Below, in pieces: positions 8,227 through 15,726 of a DNA stretch of 64,000 nt. The DNA is from Kineococcus rhizosphaerae. GTDB taxonomy: Bacteria > Actinomycetota > Actinomycetes > Actinomycetales > Kineococcaceae. The stretch covers positions 62,001 through 126,000 of the forward strand of contig NZ_PVZF01000008.1 of assembly GCF_003002055.1 (NCBI RefSeq). Direction: 5' to 3'. Position numbers and translations under genes: made by a program. The first letter of the stretch is position 1. Every line of letters begins with the position of its first letter. A model generated the notes under the pieces. It was given only the letters and a program-made list of their open reading frames with translations. It was not told where the DNA came from and ran no database searches.

Positions 8227-8913
8227 GTGCCGGAACCGAGAACCCCGCTGCCCGCCCCCGCCCGTGCGCAGGACGACCTCCCCGCGGTGCGAGAACCCCT
8301 GCAGGCCCGCAGCAAGGAATCGTTTGCGCGGGTCCAGGACGCGGCCCTGTCGCTGCTGCGCGAACGGGGCGACGACTCCTTCACCCTGGCCGAGGTCAGC
8401 GAACGCTCCGGGGTCTCCACGGGCAGCATCTACGGCCGGGTGCGCGGCAAGGACGCCCTGCTGCGCCTCGTCCACGAGCGCGAGCTGGAGCGGATCGACG
8501 CCGAGACCCTCACGGCCTTCGCGGCGGCCGCCACCGGGCAGGACACGCTCACGGGCAGCGTCCGCGCCCTCGTCACCGCCCTCGCCCGGATGCTGCAGGC
8601 CGAGGCCGGGGTCCTGCGCCCGTTCATGCTGCGCGCCGTCCACGACCCGGAGGTGGCCCGCCTGGGCCGGCACTACTCCGACCGGGAGATCGCGGTGTTC
8701 TGCGACGCGCTGCTGCGCCACCGCGCGCAGATCCGCCGTGCGGACCCCGAGACCGCGGTCGCGTGGTGCCACACCGTCGTCTACAGCGTCATCGCCCGCC
8801 GGCTCGGCCTGGGCAGCACCGCCGAGGGCGCCAGCGGTCCCGAGGTCGACGTCATGGTCGACCGGCTGTCCTCGATGGTGTCGTCCTACCTGCTCACCCC
8901 CGACGCGGACTGA
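8227..8913 (+). CDS. TetR/AcrR family transcriptional regulator of the glycoside island
   Basis: About 228 residues. An N-terminal TetR helix-turn-helix is visible at about 35-80 (VQDAALSLLRERGDDSFTLAEVSERSGVSTGSIYGRV), followed by an all-helical ligand domain that does not identify the effector. The GTG start at 8227 lies 8 nt after TAGGTT, so the mRNA is probably leaderless. It diverges from the flavin reductase operon, with the inverted repeat at 8106-8123 between them, and is followed by the transporter and C-deglycosidase genes on its own strand. The likely inducer is the glycoside, its aglycone or a keto-sugar intermediate (inference). Confidence 0.88.
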   Translation: MPEPRTPLPAPARAQDDLPAVREPLQARSKESFARVQDAALSLLRERGDDSFTLAEVSERSGVSTGSIYGRVRGKDALLRLVHERELERIDAETLTAFAAAATGQDTLTGSVRALVTALARMLQAEAGVLRPFMLRAVHDPEVARLGRHYSDREIAVFCDALLRHRAQIRRADPETAVAWCHTVVYSVIARRLGLGSTAEGASGPEVDVMVDRLSSMVSSYLLTPDAD

Positions 8914-8939
8914 CCGTCCCCGGGCTCGGCCGGAAGGGT

Positions 8940-8969
8940 GGCATCGACGACGTCGATGGTCGCGATGCC
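8940..8969. promoter_or_regulatory. Nested inverted repeats upstream of the sugar transporter gene
   Basis: CATCGAC-GAC-GTCGATG (8942-8958) is a 17-bp palindrome lying inside a wider repeat GGCATCG (8940-8946) / CGATGCC (8963-8969). It falls in the 129-bp gap between tetR and the transporter. It could be a second operator or an RNA hairpin attenuating readthrough; no clear -35/-10 pair was found nearby. Confidence 0.4.
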
Positions 8970-9042
8970 GGATGGCGATTTCCGTCCCGGCCCCCGCTTC
9001 CCCCACTCTGAGCGCAGCACCCTGCGCGAAGGAGCGGAGAGC

Positions 9043-10422
9043 ATGACCCACCTGTCGGTGCGGAGCGTCGAGGCCCCGCCCACCCCCCGTGAACGCCTGC
9101 GGCGCCGGGAGAAGCTCGCCTACGGCGCCGGTGACCTCGCCTCGAACCTCTCGTGGAACTTCGTCGGCTCGTTCCTGCTCTTCTACTACACCGACGTCGC
9201 CGGGGTCCCGATCGCCCTGCTGGGCACGCTGTTCCTCGTGGCCCGCCTGCTCGACGCCGTCGTCGACCCCTTCGTCGGCGTGCTCGTCGACCGGACCCGC
9301 ACGCGGTTCGGCCGGGCCCGGCCCTACCTGCTGTTCGCCGCCGTGCCCTTCGGGGTCCTGGGGGTGCTCACGTTCGCCGTCCCCGACGTCGGGGACACCG
9401 GCAAGCTCGTCTACGCCTTCGTCACGTACCTGACGCTGGGGATCCTCTTCTCGACGGTGAACGTCCCCTACAGCGCGCTGATGCCGATGATGACCCGCGA
9501 CCGCGAGGAGCGGATGCAGCTGGGTGCGCTGCGCAGCGTCGGCTCCTCCGTCGGCACGATCGTCGTCACCGCGGCCACCACCCCCCTCGTCGCGGCCCTC
9601 GGCGGCGGCCAGCACGGGTGGACGGTCGCCACCGTCCTCTACAGCGCCCTCAGCGTCGTCTTCTTCGCCCTCACCTTCGCCGGCTGCCGGGAACGGCACG
9701 CCGTCGTCGAGCCGGTCGTGGCGGACGTGCGGGCCGACCTGCGCGCGAGCCTGCGGGGCCTGCTGCGCAACCGTGCGTGGGTCGTCACGTCCGTCTACGG
9801 GGTGCTGAACTTCGTGCGTTTGGGGCTGGTCCTGGCCGTCACGGTCTACTACGCCCTCGTCGTGCTCCAGCGGCCGGCGGCCATCTCCGTCCTGCTCCCT
9901 CTGGTCTCCGGTGCGATGCTCGTCGGCGGCCTGCTCGCGCCGCGGTACTACCGCCGGTTCGGCATCCGCCGCGGGAACCTGCTCGCCCTCGCCGTCGGCG
10001 GCGCCGGGTGGGCGGCGCTGAGCCTGGTGGAGTACCGGTTCGGGCTGTTCGTCGCGGTGTACGCCGTGGCGACGCTGGCCATCGGGCTGTCCATGACCTC
10101 GATGTTCACGATGGTCGCCGAGGCCGTCGAGCACCAGGAGCAGGGCACGGGGCGCCGTGACGAGGGGCTGGTCTCGGCCAGCGTCAGCTTCGCCGTCAAG
10201 GTGGGTTCGGCGCTGGGTGCCGCCGCCGTCGCCTACGCCCTCGCCGGCGCCGGGTACGACCCCGCCGTCCACGGGTCGGCCGCCGGGACGATCGGCGCGC
10301 TCTACCTCCACGTCCCGCTCGTCCTCGTCGCCGCGCAGGCCGTCGTCGTGCTCCTGTGGTCCGACGCGCCGGCCGCCACCCACCCGTCCCGCCCCCACCA
10401 GTCCCCGGAGGACGCACGATGA
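9043..10422 (+). CDS. GPH-family (MFS superfamily) sugar:cation symporter
   Basis: About 459 residues with twelve hydrophobic segments. GPH hallmarks are YGAGDLASNLSWNFVGSFLL at the first helix, ARLLDAVVDPFVGVLVDRTRTRFGRARPYLL at the helix 2-3 loop and NVPYSALMPMMT near the fourth helix. Such proteins import sugars or glycosides with H+ or Na+. ATG 9043 is chosen because AAGGAG lies 8 nt upstream and the protein then begins just before the conserved GDL motif; an upstream ATG at 8938 would add an unlikely N-terminus through the inverted repeats. Its stop overlaps the carB-like start (ATGA), so uptake and C-deglycosylation are translationally coupled. Confidence 0.9.
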   Translation: MTHLSVRSVEAPPTPRERLRRREKLAYGAGDLASNLSWNFVGSFLLFYYTDVAGVPIALLGTLFLVARLLDAVVDPFVGVLVDRTRTRFGRARPYLLFAAVPFGVLGVLTFAVPDVGDTGKLVYAFVTYLTLGILFSTVNVPYSALMPMMTRDREERMQLGALRSVGSSVGTIVVTAATTPLVAALGGGQHGWTVATVLYSALSVVFFALTFAGCRERHAVVEPVVADVRADLRASLRGLLRNRAWVVTSVYGVLNFVRLGLVLAVTVYYALVVLQRPAAISVLLPLVSGAMLVGGLLAPRYYRRFGIRRGNLLALAVGGAGWAALSLVEYRFGLFVAVYAVATLAIGLSMTSMFTMVAEAVEHQEQGTGRRDEGLVSASVSFAVKVGSALGAAAVAYALAGAGYDPAVHGSAAGTIGALYLHVPLVLVAAQAVVVLLWSDAPAATHPSRPHQSPEDAR

Positions 10423-11408
10423 GCCACCGCATCACCCGCGGGGTGAGCCTGTACAGCTTCCAGGAGGAGTTCTTCCTGCGGACCATGACGGTGCGCGACG
10501 CCGTCGCGGTCGCCGCGAAGATCGGCGCCCTGGACATCGAGATCATCCCCGAGCAGTCGATCCCCGGCTTCCCGCGCGTCAGCGACGAGTGGGTCCGGGA
10601 CTGGCACGACACCATGGCCGAGTTCGGCACCCGGCCGCTGGCCTACGACTTCTTCCTCGACACCCTGCGCCACCCCGGCCGCCGGCTCACCCACGACGAG
10701 CAGGTCGCCTCGGTGCGCCGCGACGTCGACCTCGCCGTCCGCCTCGGCACGACGAAGCTGCGCGCGATCATCAGCACCCCGGCGGAGGTCCTGCGCGACG
10801 CGGCCCCGTACGCCGAGGAGGCCGGGGTCCAGCTGCTGCTGGAGGTGCACGCCCCCTTCCACTACGCCCACCCGTGGGTGCTGCGGCACCTGGAGGTCAT
10901 GGACGCCCTCGACAGCCCCGCGCTGGGGTTCATGCCCGACCTCGGGTGCTTCGTCGAGCGGTTCCCCCGCGTGGCCTCCGAACGCGCGCTGCGCGAGGGC
11001 GCCCGGCCCGAGGTCGTCGACCTGGTCGTGAAGACCTACGACGACCACGGCGACGTCCACGGCCTGATGGACACCGTGAACTACCTGGGGGGCGGGCCCG
11101 TCGAGATCGGCCTGGCCCGGCAGGCGACCCACTACACCTGGCGCGACCCGCGGATGCTGCTGGAGCAGATCCACCGTACCCACCACGTCCAGGCCAAGTT
11201 CTACGAGATGACCGACGAGGGGACGGAGTACTCCATCCCCTACGACCGCATCGTCGACGTCCTCGTCGAGGGCGGTTTCTCCGGGTGCCTGTCCAGCGAG
11301 TACGAGGGCAACCGGCACATCCAGGACGTCCACCCGGTCGACTCGGTGGACCAGGTCACCCGCCACCACGCCATGCTCGAGCGCCTCCTGGCCCGGCACG
11401 AGAACTGA
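10419..11408 (+). CDS. carB: C-glycoside deglycosidase alpha subunit-like TIM barrel (CarB/DgpB family)
   Basis: About 329 residues of the sugar phosphate isomerase/epimerase superfamily. It differs from the other barrels here by RGVSLYSFQEEFF at the N-terminus, LEVHAPFHYAHPW (E142, H144), GFMPDLGCFVERF (D174), HHVQAKFYEM (H255/H256) and LSSEYEGNRH (E294). E142, D174, a histidine and E294 suit a divalent metal site, and H144 the general base described for DgpB/CarB enzymes. In that family the alpha subunit joins a small beta protein to cleave the C-C bond of a 3-keto-C-glycoside by beta-elimination. The beta-type gene is next (9-bp gap), which strongly supports the call. ATG 10419 overlaps the transporter stop, with GGAGG 8 nt upstream. 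Confidence 0.85.
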   Translation: MSHRITRGVSLYSFQEEFFLRTMTVRDAVAVAAKIGALDIEIIPEQSIPGFPRVSDEWVRDWHDTMAEFGTRPLAYDFFLDTLRHPGRRLTHDEQVASVRRDVDLAVRLGTTKLRAIISTPAEVLRDAAPYAEEAGVQLLLEVHAPFHYAHPWVLRHLEVMDALDSPALGFMPDLGCFVERFPRVASERALREGARPEVVDLVVKTYDDHGDVHGLMDTVNYLGGGPVEIGLARQATHYTWRDPRMLLEQIHRTHHVQAKFYEMTDEGTEYSIPYDRIVDVLVEGGFSGCLSSEYEGNRHIQDVHPVDSVDQVTRHHAMLERLLARHEN

Positions 11409-11417
11409 GGAGACGAC

Positions 11418-11810
11418 GTGTTCGAGAAGTACGTCATCGTCCCCGGCACCCTGCGCAACGTCGTGGAGTCCGGGCGCACCACCGGGTTCGAGCTCGGGGT
11501 CCGGATGCCCTACTACCGCGGTCTGGGTCTGTCCATGGTCGAGGACGTGGCGCTCACCGTCGACGGTGTCCGCGCCGCCCCGGAGGGGACCACGTTCACG
11601 GTGCACGGCAACAGCTACCCGCTGACCGGCCTGGGCGAGGTCGTCGACGACCGCTGGGAACTGGGCGAGGTCGCGACCGTGCGCGTCGACCACCCCGGCG
11701 GCCTCGCCCCCGGCGTGCACGACGTCGAGGTCAGCCAGCGCCTGCGCATCTCGTACATGCCCGTCCCGGGCGGCGGCCGGGCCCGCGCCGCCGTGGAACT
11801 GTCCGCCTGA
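11418..11810 (+). CDS. carC: C-glycoside deglycosidase beta subunit (CarC/DgpC, DUF6379)
   Basis: A 130-residue all-beta protein beginning MFEKYVIVPGTLRNV. It contains GFELGVRMPYYRGLGLSMVEDVALTVDG and a late YMPVPGG, characteristic of the DUF6379/C-deglycosidase beta family. It has no catalytic function alone; in characterised CarBC or DgpBC complexes it packs against the TIM barrel and completes the active site. The GTG start has GAGGAG overlapping the carB-like stop, giving coupled, near-stoichiometric synthesis. Presence of this small dedicated partner separates a true C-deglycosidase system from a generic isomerase gene. Confidence 0.86.
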   Translation: MFEKYVIVPGTLRNVVESGRTTGFELGVRMPYYRGLGLSMVEDVALTVDGVRAAPEGTTFTVHGNSYPLTGLGEVVDDRWELGEVATVRVDHPGGLAPGVHDVEVSQRLRISYMPVPGGGRARAAVELSA

Positions 11811-11836
11811 ACCCCCACCCGTTGCAGGAGAACCCC

Positions 11837-12652
11837 GTGACCCACCGACTCGCACCGAACGTCGAACTGCTCTTCACCGAGCACGGCGACTACCCCGACC
11901 GGGTCCGCGCCGCCGCGGCGGCCGGTTTCACCTCCGTGGAGATGTGGGGCCCCACCGGCAAGGACGCCCCCGCCAAGCCCAAGGACCTGCCGGCCCTGAA
12001 GGCGGCCCTGCAGGAGACCGGCGTCCGGCTGGAGGCCCAGCTGGCCGAACCGCGGACCCAGTTCATGATCCCGCCGAAGGACCACGGCGACTTCTACCGG
12101 GGCATCGAGGAGGGCGCCCGCATCGCGGCCGACCTGGGCTGCCCCCGCATCGTGGTGCAGGGCGGCACCGGGTTCGGCGGCCGCAAGCGCCAGGACCAGC
12201 ACGACGAGCTCGCCGGGATCTACACCCGCGCCCTGGAACTGATCGAGGGTTCGGGGGTCGTCCTGGTCCTGGAGGCCGTGAACACCCGCGTCGACCACCC
12301 CGGCACCCTGCTGGACCGCACCACCGACGCCATCGACGTCGCCCGCACCGTCGGCTCCCCGCAGTTCGGGGTCCTGGTGGACGTCTACCACTCCCGCGTG
12401 ATGTCCGAGGACCTCGTCCAGGTCCTCGCCGAGGCCGGCCCGCTCGTGCGGTACGTGCAGGTCGCCGACGTCCCCGGCCGGGGGGAACCCGGCACGGGGA
12501 CGATCGACTGGCCGGGCGTCTTCCGGGCGCTGACCGCGGCCGGGTACGACGGCCCGGTCGGGCTGGAGTACGTCCCGACCGTGGACTCCGAGGAGTCCAC
12601 CCGCCACCTACGCTCGGTCCTGGAGGACCTGGGGGCCCTCGCCCGCGGCTGA
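11837..12652 (+). CDS. Hydroxypyruvate isomerase-like sugar isomerase (Hyi/OtnI family)
   Basis: About 271 residues with the Hyi signature order: EMWGPTGKD, RIVVQGGTG, LVLEAVNTRVDHPG (E in strand 5), VLVDVYHSRVM, VQVADVPGRGEPGTG and GLEYVPT (final metal Glu). Family members interconvert small 2-keto and aldehyde sugars such as hydroxypyruvate/tartronate semialdehyde or 2-oxo-tetronates. The GTG start at 11837 has CAGGAG 6 nt upstream. As the last gene of the plus-strand arm it probably handles a sugar-derived product of C-glycoside cleavage. It is the fourth sugar-isomerase barrel in the island and the one most clearly assignable to a named family. Confidence 0.86.
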   Translation: MTHRLAPNVELLFTEHGDYPDRVRAAAAAGFTSVEMWGPTGKDAPAKPKDLPALKAALQETGVRLEAQLAEPRTQFMIPPKDHGDFYRGIEEGARIAADLGCPRIVVQGGTGFGGRKRQDQHDELAGIYTRALELIEGSGVVLVLEAVNTRVDHPGTLLDRTTDAIDVARTVGSPQFGVLVDVYHSRVMSEDLVQVLAEAGPLVRYVQVADVPGRGEPGTGTIDWPGVFRALTAAGYDGPVGLEYVPTVDSEESTRHLRSVLEDLGALARG

Positions 12653-12656
12653 GGGG

Positions 12657-13565
12657 TCAGTGGGCGGACAGCGGCAGCAGGACGTCCTTCACGTCGGGGT
12701 TCGTCGCCAGGTACTCCTGCACCCTGGGGTCCTGGAAGGTCTCGACGAGCTTGACGACGTTCTCGCTGTCCTTCCACCGCGACCCGATGGTCAGCTGGCC
12801 GGCGAACTCGTCGGGCGCGGTCGGGGCGAAGATCTGCTGCTCGATCGGGATCTTCGCCGCGAGGTAGTACTCGGTGTACCCGACGGCCGCGTCCAGGTCG
12901 GGCAGGGCGCGGGACTGGGCGCCGAAGTCGAGCAGCGTGAACTTCAGGTCCTTCGGGTTCGTGGCGATGTCGTCCACCGTGGCGGAGCCGACGTCGGTAC
13001 CGGGCTTCAGCGTGATGAGCCCGGCCTTCTGCAGGACGAACAGGCCCTGCGACTCGTTGGCCGGGTCCGAGTAGAGCGAGACCGTCCCGCCGTCCGGGAT
13101 CTCCTGCGGCGTCTTCCACTTCGACGACCACAGACCGAAACCCCACCGGAACACCGGCGTCGCCGCCTCCTCGCGGAAGTCCGGGTTCGCCTGCAGCACC
13201 TGCCCCAGCCAGAGCTCGTGCTGGTAGATCGTGCCCGCGACCTCGCCGTCGCTGACGGCGCGGTTGATGGTGTTGGAGTCGGCCAGGGCCTTGAACGCGA
13301 CCGTGATGCCGTGCGCGGGAGCCACGTCCTTCGCGATGTACTCGATGAGCGCCTGCTCGCGGGCGTTCCCCTCGGCCGTGGCGACGTACAGCGTCGCCCC
13401 GGCCCGGGTGTTCGCGGTCTGCTCGCCACCGAGGCGGGGGACGACCAGGGCGGCGGCGACGCCGAGGACGACGACGGCACCGCCGGCGACGAACGGCCAG
13501 AGCCTGCGCCGGCGGACCTCGAACCCGTGGTCGTCGGTGGGGGTCGGGCGGGTTTCAGTGGACAA
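12657..13565 (-). CDS. metQ: MetQ/NlpA-family methionine-binding protein with membrane anchor
   Basis: About 302 residues. The ligand domain has the NlpA pattern: TLYVATAEGNAREQALIEYIAKDVAPAHGITVAFKAL, DGEVAGTIYQHELWL, IPDGGTVSLYSDPANESQGLFVLQKAGLI and VGYTEYYLAAKI. It captures methionine (possibly D-Met or derivatives) for the adjacent MetNI. Start TTG 13565 is chosen because AGGAG lies 7 nt upstream and it overlaps the permease end by 11 nt; longer starts would be translated through permease sequence. Unlike ordinary MetQ there is no lipobox cysteine: a cytoplasmic RRRR run is followed by one transmembrane helix at about residues 23-42, so it is tethered as a type-II membrane protein. Confidence 0.87.
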   Translation of the reverse strand: MSTETRPTPTDDHGFEVRRRRLWPFVAGGAVVVLGVAAALVVPRLGGEQTANTRAGATLYVATAEGNAREQALIEYIAKDVAPAHGITVAFKALADSNTINRAVSDGEVAGTIYQHELWLGQVLQANPDFREEAATPVFRWGFGLWSSKWKTPQEIPDGGTVSLYSDPANESQGLFVLQKAGLITLKPGTDVGSATVDDIATNPKDLKFTLLDFGAQSRALPDLDAAVGYTEYYLAAKIPIEQQIFAPTAPDEFAGQLTIGSRWKDSENVVKLVETFQDPRVQEYLATNPDVKDVLLPLSAH

Positions 13566-14331
13566 GGGTCTTCTCCTGGACGGTGTCGCGGGGGGCGGTG
13601 CGGGTGCGCGCCGGACGGCGGCGGGTGCGGGGGTCGGCGGCGCGGGCGACGGCGTCACCCACGAGCTGGACGGTCGCGACGAGCGCGACGAGGACGACGA
13701 TCGTGGCGAGCATGACGGCGTGGTCGAAGCGCTGGTACCCGTAGGTGACCGCGACGTACCCGATGCCGCCGGCGCCGATGGTCCCGGCGATGGCCGAGTA
13801 CTCGATCATCGCGATCGTGTTGATGGTCAGGCCGCCGATGATCGACGGCGCCGCCTCGGACAGCTGCACGGTCGTGATGACCTGCAGCGGGGAGGCGCCC
13901 GACGCCTGGGCGACCGCCACGAGGTTCGGCGGCACCGAGCGCAGCGAGTTCTCCACGATGCGGCTGAAGAACGCGGTCCCCGCCAGGACCATCGGCACGA
14001 CGGCGGCACGGATCCCGATGTTCGTCCCGGTGACGAAGCGGGTGAACGGCACGAGCGCGGCCATGAGGACGAGGAACGGCAGCGACCGGCCGGTGCTGAC
14101 GACCCAGCTGAGCACCGTGTGCGCGGCGCGGTTCTCCAGCAGTCCACCGGGGGCGAGGTTGTGCACGAGGACGCCGATCGGGACCCCGAGCAGCACGACG
14201 ACCGCCATGACGATCCCCACCATGAGCAGGGTGTCGACGAGCGCGGGGGCGATCAGCGCCGGGATCCGGTCCAGCGGGGTGTCGAGGCTCGAGGCGGCCG
14301 CGAACGTCGAGGGCAGGGCGAGGGGGATCAC
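13555..14331 (-). CDS. metI: Methionine ABC transporter permease
   Basis: About 258 residues with five predicted transmembrane segments and a BPD-transport loop (QASGASPLQVITTVQLSEAAPSIIGGLT) that contacts the ATPase. The MetI-type start DTLLMVGIVMAVVVLLGVPIGVLVHNL and the central STGRSLPFLVLMAAL are typical. GTG 14331 overlaps the metN stop as GTGA. It sits in a metN-metI-metQ operon whose leader carries a SAM-IV riboswitch, matching a methionine importer. Confidence 0.9.
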   Translation of the reverse strand: MIPLALPSTFAAASSLDTPLDRIPALIAPALVDTLLMVGIVMAVVVLLGVPIGVLVHNLAPGGLLENRAAHTVLSWVVSTGRSLPFLVLMAALVPFTRFVTGTNIGIRAAVVPMVLAGTAFFSRIVENSLRSVPPNLVAVAQASGASPLQVITTVQLSEAAPSIIGGLTINTIAMIEYSAIAGTIGAGGIGYVAVTYGYQRFDHAVMLATIVVLVALVATVQLVGDAVARAADPRTRRRPARTRTAPRDTVQEKTLVH

Positions 14332-15332
14332 ACGAGGTCCAGTTCCCGGGCGGTGGGCGCGACCTGCGCGTGCAGCCCGCGGCGGGTGAAGGCGGCCCGC
14401 AGGGCCGCGGCGTCGAGGGCCCGCGGCACGCCGAGGGTGGCGTGGCCGACGGTGCTCCCCGCGACGGTGCCGACCGACGCGCCCAGCAGGGCGAGGTCGT
14501 GGCCCAGTTCCCGGGACGCGCTCGTCAGCCAGTCGGCCGGCACGTCGTCGCCGCGGTAGTGGACCTCCCACACGACGAGGCCGGCGCTCGCGGCGACCGG
14601 CCGCCGGGGCAGCAGCGCCGCCCCCACGGGCGACCCCGGGTCGCGCAGGACGTCCAGCAGGGGGGCGTTCTCGACGATGCGGCCGTGGTCCAGACGTGCC
14701 ACGGTGTCGGCGACGTCGACGATGGTGTCCATCTCGTGGGTGATGAACAGGATGGCCAGGCCCAGGTCGTCGCGCAGGCCCCGCAGCAGGGCGGTGATGG
14801 ACGCGGTGGCCTGCGGGTCCAGGCCCGACGTGGCCTCGTCCGCGAGCAGGACGGTGGGCCGCAGCGCCAGGGCGCGGGCGATGCCGACGCGTTGGCGCTG
14901 CCCCCCGGACAGTTCGTGCGGGTAGCGGTCGGCGAACCCGGCCAGCCCGACGCGGTCGAGGAGTTCGGCGACCCGCCTCCTGCGGTCGCGGGGGACCACG
15001 CCGAGGTAGCGCAGCGGGAGTTCCACGTTCTGCGCGGCCGTGCGGCGGGTCTGCAGGCCGTCGGACTGGAAGATCGTCCCGATGCGGCGCCGGGCCTCGC
15101 GCAGCCTGCTCTCGCCGAGGCCGGTGAGGTCCTGACCGGCGACGACGACCGACCCGGAGGTGGGCCGCGTCAGCAGCGTCACGCACTGGGCGAGGGTGCT
15201 CTTGCCGGCGCCGCTGGGGCCGACGACGGCGGTGATGCTGCCGGCGGGGACGGTCAGGTCGAGCCGGTCGAGCACGGTGGTGACGTGCGGCGCGTCGCCG
15301 TACGTCTTGGTGAGGTGGCGCAGTTCGATCAC
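14328..15332 (-). CDS. metN: Methionine ABC transporter ATP-binding protein
   Basis: 334 residues. Walker A GPSGAGKST lies near residue 39-47, followed by the MetN-typical Q-loop FQSDGLQTRRTAAQNVELPL, signature LSGGQRQRVGIARAL, Walker B VLLADEATSGLDP and H-loop FITHEMD. The C-terminal 80 residues (GLVVWEVHYRGDDVPADWL onward) form the NIL domain, which binds methionine and gives trans-inhibition in characterised MetN. The GTG start has GGAGGAC upstream. The 254-nt leader starts with a SAM-IV aptamer, so the operon is expected to be off when SAM is abundant. Confidence 0.93.
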   Translation of the reverse strand: MIELRHLTKTYGDAPHVTTVLDRLDLTVPAGSITAVVGPSGAGKSTLAQCVTLLTRPTSGSVVVAGQDLTGLGESRLREARRRIGTIFQSDGLQTRRTAAQNVELPLRYLGVVPRDRRRRVAELLDRVGLAGFADRYPHELSGGQRQRVGIARALALRPTVLLADEATSGLDPQATASITALLRGLRDDLGLAILFITHEMDTIVDVADTVARLDHGRIVENAPLLDVLRDPGSPVGAALLPRRPVAASAGLVVWEVHYRGDDVPADWLTSASRELGHDLALLGASVGTVAGSTVGHATLGVPRALDAAALRAAFTRRGLHAQVAPTARELDLV

Positions 15333-15385
15333 GTCGTCCTCCGGGGCGGCGTCCGGGTGGTGGGGGCACGGGCGTGCGGCAGCGA

Positions 15386-15401
15386 CCGGGCGACGGCCCG
15401 G
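15386..15401 (-). other. GC hairpin between the SAM-IV aptamer and metN
   Basis: On the minus strand CCGGGC-CGTC-GCCCGG can form a tight six-pair stem about 55 nt before the metN start. There is no U-tract, but actinobacterial terminators often lack one; it may belong to the expression platform. Confidence 0.35.
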
Positions 15402-15483
15402 CTGCGGAGATTTCAGGGGAGGTTCAGGGAACGCTCAGCGCGAGCGTCGACAGGCCTTCGGCACACCGGTCTCCGGGTCTCGT

Positions 15484-15586
15484 CCTTGTCCGTGGCTCCC
15501 ACGGACCTGGTCCTCACCCGGAGCACCCCACGACGGATCAGGGTTGCCGGCCAGCGAGCCGGGGCTTGACGCTGGCGCTCATGACC
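15484..15586 (-). ncRNA. SAM-IV riboswitch upstream of metNIQ
   Basis: Read on the minus strand from 15586, the leader begins GGTCATGAGCGCCAGCG, continues with TCAAGCCCCGGC and CTGGCCGGCAACCC, then GTGGGGTGCTCCGGGTGA, and closes with GGACC, matching the SAM-IV consensus order nearly base for base. P1 is GGTC/GACC. A further hairpin GTCCGTG-GGAG-CCACGGAC (down to about 15485) corresponds to the extra SAM-IV stem. The predicted transcription start (about 15587) coincides with the aptamer's first base. SAM binding should repress metNIQ. Confidence 0.9.
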
Positions 15587-15593
15587 TGGGCTG

Positions 15594-15623
15594 ACCATGG
15601 CAGGTCCGCCCGAAGGACGTCAA
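15594..15623 (-). promoter_or_regulatory. Promoter of the metNIQ operon
   Basis: Minus-strand TTGACG (15623-15618), an 18-nt spacer and CATGGT (15599-15594) place transcription initiation at about 15587, exactly where the SAM-IV aptamer begins. Confidence 0.5.
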
Positions 15624-15639
15624 GCGGTTCGGGTGTTCG

Positions 15640-15664
15640 ACAACCGTTGTGCGGCAACATGTTG
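15640..15664. promoter_or_regulatory. Two short palindromes between the divergent riboswitches
   Basis: ACAAC-C-GTTGT (15640-15650) and CAACATGTTG (15655-15664) lie in the 139-bp spacer between the SAM-IV and SAM-I leaders and share the half-site CAAC/GTTG. They are candidate binding sites for a sulfur-status regulator. The rest of 15333-15817 holds only the two leaders and promoters; no gene is seen. Confidence 0.4.
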
Positions 15665-15726
15665 AGACTGAGTACCGAAAAGAGGGGCCGCGGTGGCCGT
15701 CCGGGACGGGGTACGCTGCGGCGATC

